Shown here piece after piece: positions 50,521 to 59,459 of a DNA stretch of 64,000 nucleotides; the stretch's first letter is position 1, and every line of letters starts with the position of its first letter. The notes beneath the pieces were generated by a model that saw nothing but the letters and a program-made list of their open reading frames with translations, did not search any database and was not told the DNA's origin. Position numbers and translations under genes: made by a program. Source of the DNA: Natronosalvus vescus (GTDB lineage Archaea; Halobacteriota; Halobacteria; Halobacteriales; Natrialbaceae); contig NZ_CP099546.1 of the NCBI RefSeq assembly GCF_023973145.1, positions 1,612,001 to 1,676,000 of the forward strand, written 5' to 3'.

Positions 50521-52131
50521 ATGACACGGTCGATTCGAGCTGATTTTCCGATCCTCGAGCGTGAAATCGACGGCCACCCCCTCGTCTACCTCGACAACGC
50601 GGCGACGACTCAGACGCCGCGACCTGTCTACGAGGTGTTCGAGGAGTACTTCACGGGGTACAACGCGAACGTCCACCGCGGCATCCACACGCTGAGCCAC
50701 GAAGCTTCGGTGGCCTACGAGGAGGCTCACGACCGCCTCGCCAAGTTCGTCGGTGCGAGCGGCGGTCGAAAGGAGATGATCTTCACGAAGGGGGCGACCG
50801 AGAGCATCAACCTCGTCGCCTACGGACTGGGACTGAACGAACTGGAGCCCGGCGATCAGATCGTGACGACGGAGATGGAACACCACGCCTCGATGGTGAC
50901 CTGGCAGCAGGTCGCGAAGAAGACCGGTGCCGACATCGAGTACATCCGCGTGACCGAGGACGGCCACCTCGACGTGGAACACGCCAAATCCCTCATCGGC
51001 CCGGAGACGGCGATCCTCTCGGTGGTGCACGTCTCGAACGTCCTCGGGACGATCAACCCCGTCGAAGCCCTCGCTGCAATGGCCCACGAACACGACGCCT
51101 ACGTGGTCGTCGACGGGGCCCAGTCCGCACCCAACCGACCGGTCGACGTCGAGTCGATGGGTGCCGATTTCTTCGCCTTTTCGGGACACAAGATGGCCGG
51201 CCCGACCGGGATCGGCGGCCTCTACGGCAAGCAAGCGATCCTCGAGGAGATGGAGCCGTTCCTCTTCGGCGGCGAGATGATCCGTCACGTCACGTTCACT
51301 CGCTCGAGCTGGAACGAACTCCCCTGGAAATTCGAAGCCGGCACCCCGCCAATCGCGGAGGGGATCGCCCTGGCGGCCGCCGCCGACTACCTCGAGGCGA
51401 TCGGGATGGACGCCATCGCCGCCCACGAGAACGAACTGGCGCAGTACGCGCTCGAGGCACTCGAGGCGCGTGACGACGTGACGACGTACGGGCCGCCCCT
51501 GGGCGAGGAGCGCTCGGGCCTCGTCGCGTTCAACGTCGACGGCGTCCACGGCCACGACCTCTCCTCGCTGTTGAACGACCGGGGAATTGCCGTCCGTGCG
51601 GGCGATCACTGTACCCAGCCGCTGCACGACAAACTCGACATACCCGGCTCCGTCCGAGCATCGTTCTACGTCTACAACACGACCGAGGAGATCGATCGAC
51701 TGCTCGAGGCGATCGACGACGCCCCGGCGAAACTCGAGGCCTACTTGCGTTCCGGTCGCTACCACGAGCGGCTGGTCGACCACCACGAGAACCCGCGCAA
51801 CGCCGGCGGTCTCGAGGACGCCACGCTGGTCAAATCCTCCGAGGAGACCTCCTGTGGGGACGACGGCGAGTTCCACGTGGACGTCACCGCAGATGGAACG
51901 ATCGAGGACGTCGCCTTCGAGAGCGAGAGCTGTGCGGTCAGCAGCGCCGTCGCGAGCATCCTCTCGACGGAGCTCGTGGGGATGACCGTCGAGGAGGTCG
52001 CCGACCTCGAGGGTATGATCGTCGACCATCTCGAGGGGCAGTACCCGTCGCTGCGTCACGAGTGCGTGGTCGGGCCGGAGGACGTGATTCGGACGGCTGC
52101 ACAGGAGTACCTCGAGACATTGGAGCGGTAG
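50521..52131 (+). CDS. SufS cysteine desulfurase fused to SufU-like scaffold
   Basis: This is a 536-aa fusion. Residues 1-405 are a group II cysteine desulfurase: PLP Lys224 in FAFSGHKMAGPTGIGG, and the active-site Cys364 in VRAGDHCTQPLHDKL. Residues about 412-536 match SufU/IscU: YHERLVDHHENPRNAGGLED, then Cys445 with Asp447/448 (TSCGDDGEF), Cys471 (ESCAVSSAVAS) and Cys515 (RHECVVGPEDV), the zinc/sulfur-acceptor Cys-Asp-Cys-Cys set of SufU. One chain can therefore hold both sulfur donor and acceptor. No other suf genes flank it. A tandem repeat lies upstream. Confidence 0.93.
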   Translation: MTRSIRADFPILEREIDGHPLVYLDNAATTQTPRPVYEVFEEYFTGYNANVHRGIHTLSHEASVAYEEAHDRLAKFVGASGGRKEMIFTKGATESINLVAYGLGLNELEPGDQIVTTEMEHHASMVTWQQVAKKTGADIEYIRVTEDGHLDVEHAKSLIGPETAILSVVHVSNVLGTINPVEALAAMAHEHDAYVVVDGAQSAPNRPVDVESMGADFFAFSGHKMAGPTGIGGLYGKQAILEEMEPFLFGGEMIRHVTFTRSSWNELPWKFEAGTPPIAEGIALAAAADYLEAIGMDAIAAHENELAQYALEALEARDDVTTYGPPLGEERSGLVAFNVDGVHGHDLSSLLNDRGIAVRAGDHCTQPLHDKLDIPGSVRASFYVYNTTEEIDRLLEAIDDAPAKLEAYLRSGRYHERLVDHHENPRNAGGLEDATLVKSSEETSCGDDGEFHVDVTADGTIEDVAFESESCAVSSAVASILSTELVGMTVEEVADLEGMIVDHLEGQYPSLRHECVVGPEDVIRTAAQEYLETLER

Positions 52132-52273
52132 TCTAGAGGTTCGAACCCCGAAGATATAATTTCTATAGTGTGCTGATACAGTTACTGTAGCAAATGTTGG
52201 AGGTCACCGCGAGTGCATCGTGTCACGAGACACGTGTCCGACTATTAAGAGGTATCAGTCGGTATGTGGCCAC

Positions 52274-53245
52274 ATGATACGAGTTGCCGAGAGCCCCACA
52301 CCAACCACGCACGCGCCGGCCGACTGGCCGACCGACGCGGAGCGAGTCTACGCCACCCAGCAAGCCCGCCTCGCCGACCACTACAACCTCGAGGTCGAGT
52401 CCCGGTCGCTCGAGACCAAGGTTGCCGGGCGGGTGCACTACCTCGAGGCCGGCGACCCCGACGGGGAACCGGTCGTCTTGCTCCACGGCGTCTCGATGAC
52501 CGCGGCGACGTGGCTGCCGATGGTCTCCGCACTGACCGACGAGTATCGGGTGTACATCCCTGACCGTCCGGGACGAGGGCTGTCGGACGCTCCGAGCTAC
52601 CGCGGTCGCGACCTGCGACGGTTCATGGTCGCGTATCTGCTCGAGCTGTTCGACGGGCTCGCCCTCGATCAGCCTCACGTCGTCGGCAGTTCCCTTGGGG
52701 GCCAGCAGGCGTTCTTGCTCGCGATCGATCACGACCACGTCGACCGGCTGTGTCTCGTGGGTGCCCCCGGCGGAATCTCACGCGAGTTCCCCGTGCTCCA
52801 GCGACTGTTGACCGTCCGCGGGGTCAACCGACTCCTCTTCTGGCTCGAGGGGCGCGGTGATCCAGTCGAGAACGCCATGGATGCGGCCGAACAGGTGCTC
52901 GTCGACGACACGTCGGCGATTCCGGACGAGTTTTACGAAGTCATCGCTGCCAGCAAGGAGCTACCGGGGCGTCAGGAAAGTCTGCGATCGCTGACGACCG
53001 AGCAGGGCTCGTTCGGCCGGATGCACCCGTTGTTCGATCTCCGCGACGAAATCATCGACATCGAGCGCCCGACGGCGTTCGTCTGGGGCACCGAGGACGC
53101 CTACTGGCCGCCCGAGGTCGGCCGTCCCGTCGCCGATCGAATGGTGAACGCGACGTTCGAGGTGCTCGAGGGACACGGCCACGTGCCCTGGATGGAGCCA
53201 GGCGACGAAACGGAAACGCGGATTCGGTCGTTCCTGGACGGGTGA
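52274..53245 (+). CDS. Alpha/beta-hydrolase family protein
   Basis: This 323-aa protein starts at the ATG at 52274. It has the oxyanion strand PVVLLHGVSMTAATW, the nucleophile elbow VVGSSLGGQQAFLLA (GxSxGG), the acid strand in AFVWGTEDAYWPP, and His in VLEGHGHVPWMEP. The first ~60 residues are a predicted helical cap region with an acidic, Ser/Thr-rich start. Substrates of this esterase/lipase/dehalogenase-like group vary widely and none is indicated by context. It is preceded by 142 bases without a gene and converges with thiI. Confidence 0.85.
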   Translation: MIRVAESPTPTTHAPADWPTDAERVYATQQARLADHYNLEVESRSLETKVAGRVHYLEAGDPDGEPVVLLHGVSMTAATWLPMVSALTDEYRVYIPDRPGRGLSDAPSYRGRDLRRFMVAYLLELFDGLALDQPHVVGSSLGGQQAFLLAIDHDHVDRLCLVGAPGGISREFPVLQRLLTVRGVNRLLFWLEGRGDPVENAMDAAEQVLVDDTSAIPDEFYEVIAASKELPGRQESLRSLTTEQGSFGRMHPLFDLRDEIIDIERPTAFVWGTEDAYWPPEVGRPVADRMVNATFEVLEGHGHVPWMEPGDETETRIRSFLDG

Positions 53246-53363
53246 CGGGAGGGAGCCTCGAGTATCGATGCGAACGACCAGCGGAGGACTCTCACTCGAG
53301 ACAATAGAGATCCGCTCAAGACAGAAGTGAGATTCACTCGAGCCTACAGCGGATCTACCCAAC

Positions 53364-54548
53364 CTACAGCGAAATCCGATCGGCGTTCGCCGCCGCCGCT
53401 TCCGCGCGATCGAACAGGTCGTCGGGTTCGACCTCGAGCAGGCGCTCGAGTAGAGCGTTGGTCTCGGCGCGGTCGGGGGCGACCCGGTTACAGCCGGCGT
53501 TGATCGTCGAGTCCCGGTAGGTACCGATCTCGCGGGCCGTGGCGACGATATCCTGTTTGTCCCAGGTCAGGAGGGGGCGGTGAATCGGCAGGCGGGTCGC
53601 CCGGCTGGTGACGCCGACGTTCTGGGCCGTCTGGCTCGACTTCTGGCCGATCGCCTCACCGGTCACGATCCCGCTGGCGTCGTGCTCGTGGGCGATGTGC
53701 TCGGCGGTGCGATAGAAGAACCGACGGAGTGAGAGCATGCGGCCTTCCTCCATCGTCTCGGCGAGCAAGGAGACGGTCTCGCCGCCTGGGACGCGGTAGA
53801 CCGAAAGGTCGACGTTCGGCGCATACCGGGACAGCGAGCGGATCGTTTCGATCGCCCGCGCTTCGTGATCCGGGCCGCCGTAATCGCCGAGGGCAACGTA
53901 GACCGGGATTACCGGCGACCCCCGGCGCATGATCTCGTAGGCGGCGACCGGGGAGTCGATCCCGCCGCTGACGAGGGCGACCATCGGGGCCTGGGATCGT
54001 AGCGGGAGCCCGCCGGGGCCGGAGAATCGATCGAGGAAGAGGTACGCGGCGTCTTCCCGAACCTCCACGCCGAACGTGATGTCGGGGTCGTCGAGGTCGA
54101 CTTCGGGGTCGAACTCGTCCTCGACGGCCTCCCAGATGGCGGTGCCACCCCGCCGAGCGAGATCCTCGCTGGTAAACGGAAGGCGCTTGTCGGCCCGGCT
54201 GGCGTCGACGGCGAACGTACCGACGTCGGCGTCGTAGCTCGCGAGGGCTGTCTCCGCGAGCGCGTCACAGATCGTCTCGAGCTCTGGTTCCACGACGAGG
54301 GCTGGGCTGGTCGAGACGACGCCAAAGACGTCCGACGCAGCCCGGGCAGCGTCCTCGACGGCGGCTTCGGTGGTCTGGATCAGCGGTCGGTTCCAGTTCC
54401 CCTCCACGTCGCCCGACACCGAGCGGTCGGCGAGGGTGGCCTCGAGGTTTTCCGCGAGGATGTCCACCATGTACCGCTTGACGGTGTTGCTCTTCGTGTT
54501 GAGATCCCCGTGTCGGACGAGGACGGTGTCGGCGCCGGGCGGGTGCAT
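53364..54548 (-). CDS. thiI: tRNA 4-thiouridine synthase ThiI
   Basis: This 394-aa enzyme makes 4-thiouridine at position 8 of tRNA. It has an N-terminal ferredoxin-like and THUMP region (RHGDLNTKSNTVKRYMVDIL, then DAAYLFLDRFSGPGG) and a PP-loop ATPase domain (MVALVSGGIDSPVAAYEIMR). The second block is IVTGEAIGQKSSQTAQNVGV. No C-terminal rhodanese domain is present, as in most archaea. The sulfur may come directly from sulfide or from a cysteine desulfurase; a SufS-SufU fusion lies 1.2 kb away. The start is the ATG at 54548. Confidence 0.94.
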   Translation of the reverse strand: MHPPGADTVLVRHGDLNTKSNTVKRYMVDILAENLEATLADRSVSGDVEGNWNRPLIQTTEAAVEDAARAASDVFGVVSTSPALVVEPELETICDALAETALASYDADVGTFAVDASRADKRLPFTSEDLARRGGTAIWEAVEDEFDPEVDLDDPDITFGVEVREDAAYLFLDRFSGPGGLPLRSQAPMVALVSGGIDSPVAAYEIMRRGSPVIPVYVALGDYGGPDHEARAIETIRSLSRYAPNVDLSVYRVPGGETVSLLAETMEEGRMLSLRRFFYRTAEHIAHEHDASGIVTGEAIGQKSSQTAQNVGVTSRATRLPIHRPLLTWDKQDIVATAREIGTYRDSTINAGCNRVAPDRAETNALLERLLEVEPDDLFDRAEAAAANADRISL

Positions 54549-54688
54549 GGATCAGGATAGATGGGCTGCGCTATAAGGGGGTTACGGGGTGGGACGACCG
54601 TCTGTACTCGCCTCGACGACGGTGTGAAACCAGCCCACACCGTACCGGGAACACGGCATTTATTCGCCCTCGAGCCCTGGTACCGTCG

Positions 54689-57514
54689 ATGACCAGCGGG
54701 GACGTTGCCGCCTTCACCCACCTCGGCTCGCGCGTTCGCGATGCCCTCTCAGAGCGCGGGTTTGCGACGCCGACGGCGCCACAGCGACTGGCGATTCCGC
54801 CGCTCGCGGCGGGCGAGGACACGCTCGTGATCGCCCCTACCGGGAGTGGAAAGACCGAGACGGCCATGCTCCCCGTCTTCGACGACCTCGTCGCCGACCC
54901 GCCGGAGGGGTTCGGCGCGCTCTACGTCACGCCGCTGCGCGCGCTCAACCGCGACATGCGCGATCGCCTCGAGTGGTGGGGCGAGTACCTCGACCTCGAG
55001 GTGGACGTGCGCCACGGGGACACCACGCAGTACCAGCGCGGGAAGCAAGCCGAGTCGCCACCGGACGTCCTGATCACGACGCCCGAAACGCTGCAGGCGA
55101 TGCTCACCGGTGAACGGCTCCGGGAGGGGCTCGAGGACGTCTCCCACGTCGTGATCGACGAGGTACACGAACTGGCGGCCTCCAAACGAGGTGCGCAGTT
55201 GGCCGTCGGCCTCGAGCGCCTGCGCGAACTGTCTGGGTCGTTCCAGCGCATCGGCCTCTCGGCGACCGTCGGCGACCCCGAATCCGTGGGCCAGTTCCTC
55301 ACGGGTGGGCGACCGTGTACGATCCGGGAGATCGACGTCGGGAGCCTGATCGACGTGCAGGTACGGCGTCCCGCGGTGACGAGCGAGGACGAGCGACTGT
55401 CGGGAAAACTCGCAACTGACGCGACGACGGCCAGCCACGTCCGGTTCATCCGCGACCTCGTCGACGACCACGAGTCGACCCTCATTTTCGTCAACACCCG
55501 CCAGACGGCCGAAGCGCTCGGATCGCGGTTCACTCAACTCGAGTTACCGATCGGGGTTCATCACGGCTCGCTCTCGAAGGCGGCCCGGATCGACGTCGAG
55601 GATCGGTTCAAAGCCGGGGAACTCGACGCGTTGCTCTGTACGTCCTCGATGGAACTCGGCATCGACGTCGGTCGGATCGATCACGTAATCCAGTACCAGA
55701 GCCCGCGCCAGGTCTCGCGGCTGCTCCAGCGGATCGGGAGGGCAGGTCACCGTCGGGACGCTGTGTCGAAGGGTACCATCGTCACCACCAGGCCCGACGA
55801 CACCCTCGAGGCGCTGGCGATCGCCCGACGGGCGAAAGCCGGCGAGGTCGAGCCCGCCTGGATTCACGAAGGGAGCCTCGACGTGGTCGCCAACCAGCTC
55901 CCCGGCATCGTGCAATCGACGGGATCGCGCCACCTCACCGAGGTGTACGGCCTCCTCACGCGAGCGTACCCGTTCGCCGACCTCGAGGAGGAAACGCTCA
56001 GGACTGTCGTCGAGGAACTCCACCGCAACCGGATCGTCTGGTTCGACGAGAGCGCCGACCGAATCGAGACCACCGGCGGCACCTGGCAGTACGTCTACGC
56101 GAACCTCTCGATGATCCCCGACGAGGCGACCTACGAGGTTCACGACATCGCCTCGAGCGGCCAGATCGGCACCCTCGACGAGCGGTTCGTGACGACGTTC
56201 GGGCAGCCGGGAGCCACCTTCATCCAGCGCGGGGAGATGTGGCGGATCGTCGAGATCGACGACGACGAAGAGCGGGTGAACGTCACCCCGATCGAGGATC
56301 CCGCCGGCGAGGTACCGTCCTGGATCGGCCAGGAGATCCCAGTACCGCAGGCGGTCGCCCAGGAGGTCGGCGAGATCCGTACCGCTGCCGGCTCCCAACT
56401 CGAGGTCGGAGCCGACGTGGAGGCCGTCGGTCGCGACCTGGCCGAACGCTATCCCGGCGACGAATCGACGCTCGTCGACGCCTGCGAACAGCTTCGTGAC
56501 CAGCTCGACGGCGAGGCCCCGATGCCGACGGACGACCGAATCGTCCTCGAGCGACAGGGGCCGACCGTCGTGATCAACGCCTGTTACGGCCACCGGACGA
56601 ACGAAACGCTCGGTCGCGTGCTGTCGGCCCTGCTCGGTCAACGTTCGGGCTCGTCAATCGGGCTCGACACCGACCCGTACCGGATCGAACTCGAAGTGCC
56701 GACGTCGGTCGCGACGAGCGAGATCGTCGAAGTGTGCACCGAGACGGATCCCGACCACGTGGAGACGATCGTCGAACTGGGTCTCAAGCGATCCGATGCC
56801 CTCGCCTTCCGCCTCTCGCAGGTCTCGGCGAAGTTCGGCGCGCTCAAGCGGTGGCAGGGATCGGGACGCCTGTCGAACGAACGCTTGCTGGCCGCGCTCG
56901 AGGAGACGCCGATGTACGCCGAGTCGATCAGGGAGGTGTTTCACGAGGATCTCGACACGGTGAGTGCAGGCCAGGTGCTTGCGGGGATTCAGTCGGGTTC
57001 GATCTCGCTCGAGACGGTTCGCGGCCGGACGGCCATCGGAAGCGCCGGTCGCTCAGGCGGCAAGGAGCTGTTGGCGCCCGAAAACGCCGATGCGAGCGTC
57101 ATCAAGACGGTCAAAGAGCGCCTGCACGACGATCGGGTCGTCCTGGTGTGTACCCACTGTACGGAGTGGCTCTCGCGGACGAAAATAAAGCGAGTTTCCG
57201 ACCAGCCCGAGTGTCCGAACTGTGGCTCGACCCGCATCGCCGCGTTGAGCCCGTGGGCCGATGAGGTGGTACAGGCCATCCAGGCGGATTCGAAGAGCGC
57301 CGAACAGGTGGAGCATACCCAGCGGGCCGTTAGAAACGCCGGACTGGTGCAAAGCCACGGCAAGAAAGCCGTCATCGCGATGTCAGCCCGCGGGGTCGGC
57401 CCGCACAACGCCGCCCAGATCATCAGTCGGTTACGCGAGAACGAAGCGGATTTCTACCGGGACATCCTCGAGAAAGAGCGCCAGTACGCGCGGACGAAGG
57501 CGTTCTGGGATTGA
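54689..57514 (+). CDS. lhr: Lhr-type ATP-dependent superfamily 2 helicase
   Basis: This 941-aa helicase has motif I IAPTGSGKTETAMLPVFDDL, motif II VVIDEVHELAASKRGAQLAV, motif III LSATVGDPE, and motif VI QRIGRAGHRRDA in the first ~370 residues. A winged-helix and Lhr core follow. The C-terminal region carries a C4 zinc site (CTHCTEWLS and CPNCGSTR, about residues 818-850), a feature of archaeal aLhr2. These enzymes unwind DNA and RNA-DNA hybrids during repair and resemble Hel308-linked proteins. The start is the ATG at 54689. Confidence 0.94.
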   Translation: MTSGDVAAFTHLGSRVRDALSERGFATPTAPQRLAIPPLAAGEDTLVIAPTGSGKTETAMLPVFDDLVADPPEGFGALYVTPLRALNRDMRDRLEWWGEYLDLEVDVRHGDTTQYQRGKQAESPPDVLITTPETLQAMLTGERLREGLEDVSHVVIDEVHELAASKRGAQLAVGLERLRELSGSFQRIGLSATVGDPESVGQFLTGGRPCTIREIDVGSLIDVQVRRPAVTSEDERLSGKLATDATTASHVRFIRDLVDDHESTLIFVNTRQTAEALGSRFTQLELPIGVHHGSLSKAARIDVEDRFKAGELDALLCTSSMELGIDVGRIDHVIQYQSPRQVSRLLQRIGRAGHRRDAVSKGTIVTTRPDDTLEALAIARRAKAGEVEPAWIHEGSLDVVANQLPGIVQSTGSRHLTEVYGLLTRAYPFADLEEETLRTVVEELHRNRIVWFDESADRIETTGGTWQYVYANLSMIPDEATYEVHDIASSGQIGTLDERFVTTFGQPGATFIQRGEMWRIVEIDDDEERVNVTPIEDPAGEVPSWIGQEIPVPQAVAQEVGEIRTAAGSQLEVGADVEAVGRDLAERYPGDESTLVDACEQLRDQLDGEAPMPTDDRIVLERQGPTVVINACYGHRTNETLGRVLSALLGQRSGSSIGLDTDPYRIELEVPTSVATSEIVEVCTETDPDHVETIVELGLKRSDALAFRLSQVSAKFGALKRWQGSGRLSNERLLAALEETPMYAESIREVFHEDLDTVSAGQVLAGIQSGSISLETVRGRTAIGSAGRSGGKELLAPENADASVIKTVKERLHDDRVVLVCTHCTEWLSRTKIKRVSDQPECPNCGSTRIAALSPWADEVVQAIQADSKSAEQVEHTQRAVRNAGLVQSHGKKAVIAMSARGVGPHNAAQIISRLRENEADFYRDILEKERQYARTKAFWD

Positions 57515-57622
57515 TTTGGGATGTGATATGTCGGTGCCAGCACTCGAGCCAAAGATCACCGACTGCGTAACCGCCGACCAGTGGCCCGAAACGTTATTAG
57601 TTTCTGGTTTGTCAGCACGAAT

Positions 57623-58372
57623 ATGTCTGCACAGACAACTGACGGGGGAAGCGACATAGAGAAATGGAAACTACCGACGATCGCCGGCATCGTCGCGTTT
57701 CTCGGCGGATTTTTGGTCACCTACGTATTGAAGGGGAGCGACGTCAGTGGTGAAATCGCGGAAGAGTGGAACGGTGGCGCAGAGGAAGTCGGCGAACCGA
57801 GCACGTTTGAGGCCGTCTCCTGGCTCTTTTTCGAAGCCCACCAGGTGTCGATTGAGATGTCCGGTTCGTGGGGCGACGAGTCATTTACCGAACCGGCAGA
57901 AATTCAGGAGCTAGCCGCATGGGACGGCTACCTTCAGTTGATTCCGATCATCGCCATCATTGCGGTCGCCTTCGTCTTCGTCAAAAACTACACGCAGACG
58001 GCATCGGCAGAGGAGGGGGCAAAGCAGGGCGCAATGATCGCAGCAGGCTACGCACTCGCAGCGCTCGTTATCGCCTACACCGGCACGTACTCGGAGTCGA
58101 TGACCGACGACTTCGTCGGCACGGTTTCGATGTCCATCGGTCCGGATCTCGTCGAAGCCCTGTTGCTCGCCGGACTCGTCTATCCAGCCCTTGGTGGCGC
58201 GCTCGGCGGTTACTTCGGCCACGAACAGCGGCCGGTGGCCGAGAATGCGGCACCCGAAAACGGGGTGGAGCAAACCTACGATGAGTCTGACGACACGGTC
58301 ACCGCCCCATCGGTGGAACAATCCGATGGTACGTCCTCGGAACCTCCGGCAGAAACCGAACAGACGCAGTAA
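57623..58372 (+). CDS. Haloarchaeal membrane protein of unknown function
   Basis: This 249-aa protein starts at the ATG at 57623 rather than an in-frame ATG at 57581. There are about four hydrophobic segments (LPTIAGIVAFLGGFLVTYVL, LQLIPIIAIIAVAFVFV, AMIAAGYALAALVIAYTG, and LVEALLLAGLVYPALGGALG). A soluble acidic loop (VSGEIAEEWNGGAEEVGE) separates the first and second, and the acidic Thr/Ser-rich tail of about 45 residues should be disordered. The topology suggests a small channel-like or accessory membrane protein. I do not recognise a function. It lies between lhr and the phospholipid decarboxylase gene. Confidence 0.7.
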   Translation: MSAQTTDGGSDIEKWKLPTIAGIVAFLGGFLVTYVLKGSDVSGEIAEEWNGGAEEVGEPSTFEAVSWLFFEAHQVSIEMSGSWGDESFTEPAEIQELAAWDGYLQLIPIIAIIAVAFVFVKNYTQTASAEEGAKQGAMIAAGYALAALVIAYTGTYSESMTDDFVGTVSMSIGPDLVEALLLAGLVYPALGGALGGYFGHEQRPVAENAAPENGVEQTYDESDDTVTAPSVEQSDGTSSEPPAETEQTQ

Positions 58373-58587
58373 CGCAGGCAAACTACCGTTTTCGAAAACC
58401 GAATTCGACCGTAATCGGCCACGAGCGGCGTCGTCGATCCCGGTCAGAAACGACGCTCGAGAGGGTACTCAGAATCTCGTTGGTCGCTCGAGCGCCACCG
58501 GTGGTACCGAGGACGACCAGGATCATTCGGCGTTGCAGTGGCCATGCAGTCCGTAACGGCCAAAACGTTCCGCTTCATTGTTTCGGT

Positions 58588-59367
58588 ATGAAGTTTGCGC
58601 CGGGCGCATGGCGGTACGCCCTCCTCCCACTGCTTGCAGCCCCGTTCGCGTTCATCTTTAGCGTGACCGCGAGCGTCGTTCTCCTCGTTCTGGGGGCCGC
58701 GACGCTCGGCTTCTTTCGCGACCCCGAACGAACGCCGCCACCGTCGGGCGTAGTCGCCCCCGCCGACGGCACCGTCTCGGTCTGCCGGGAGGAAGGCACG
58801 CGGGTTCGCCTCGGGACGTTCATGAACGTCCACAACGTCCACGTGGTTCGCGCCCCCTTCGACGCGACAGTCCACGAGGCCGAACACGTTCCTGGCGCAC
58901 ACAAACCGGCCTTCTCGAAGGACTCCGACCGGAACGAGCGAGTGCACCTTCGGCTCGAGCCTACCACGGGCCGGGCGTCGACCGAACCGGACACCACTGA
59001 CGAAACGAACGCCGACGACGACTCGAGTCCGGCCGCCGAGGTGACGTTTATCGCCGGTGCGTTCGCCCGCCGGATTTTCCCCTACGTCGAAACCGGCGAG
59101 TCGATCGAACGCGGCCAGCGGATCGGACACATCGCCTTCGGCAGTCGGGTCGACGTGGTGTTCCCGCCCTCCGTTTCACCGGACGACCTGGCCATCGAGA
59201 TGGGCCAGAAGATGACCGCTGGCGAGACGGTAATCCTCGAGCCCGATGCTGATACGGGGCTCGGGATGAGTAGCCTCGAGGGCGAAACGGGGCTCGAAAT
59301 GGGTGGCCTCGACGATGAGGCGGTCGACAGCAACGGCGACGGTTCCACAGAAGACGTCGCGAACTGA
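58588..59367 (+). CDS. asd: Archaetidylserine/phosphatidylserine decarboxylase-family protein
   Basis: This 259-aa membrane protein converts archaetidylserine to archaetidylethanolamine. The N-terminal helix (YALLPLLAAPFAFIF) is followed by RDPERTPPPSGVVAPADGTV, FMNVHNVHVVRAP, and the self-cleavage site IAFGSRVDVVFP, where Ser186 becomes the pyruvoyl group. In haloarchaea a homologue (PssD) is required for archaeosortase-dependent lipid anchoring. An acidic Thr/Asp loop of about 25 residues sits before the last strands, and the C-terminus contains a duplicated 26-base unit (GLGMSSLEGE/GLEMGGLDDE). Confidence 0.9.
   Translation: MKFAPGAWRYALLPLLAAPFAFIFSVTASVVLLVLGAATLGFFRDPERTPPPSGVVAPADGTVSVCREEGTRVRLGTFMNVHNVHVVRAPFDATVHEAEHVPGAHKPAFSKDSDRNERVHLRLEPTTGRASTEPDTTDETNADDDSSPAAEVTFIAGAFARRIFPYVETGESIERGQRIGHIAFGSRVDVVFPPSVSPDDLAIEMGQKMTAGETVILEPDADTGLGMSSLEGETGLEMGGLDDEAVDSNGDGSTEDVAN
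59254..59312 (+). repeat. Imperfect 26-base duplication in the asd 3' end
   Basis: ACGGGGCTCGGGATGAGTAG at 59254 and ACGGGGCTCGAAATGGGTGG at 59287 begin two 26-base copies with four differences, period 33. The duplication is in frame and lengthens the C-terminal tail of the decarboxylase. Confidence 0.7.
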
Positions 59368-59383
59368 CGCTACGGACACCAAC

Positions 59384-59423
59384 GGTCGACTCGCGGAAAC
59401 AGTGGTCGACTCGCGGAAACAGT
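59384..59423. repeat. Perfect 20-base tandem duplication between convergent genes
   Basis: GGTCGACTCGCGGAAACAGT occurs twice back-to-back at 59384-59403 and 59404-59423. It lies between the stops of asd and cdc48, where transcripts converge. Probably a recent duplication. Confidence 0.85.
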
Positions 59424-59459
59424 GGTGAACTGCCCAAAAAACTGTCCTGACGGCCTCAA

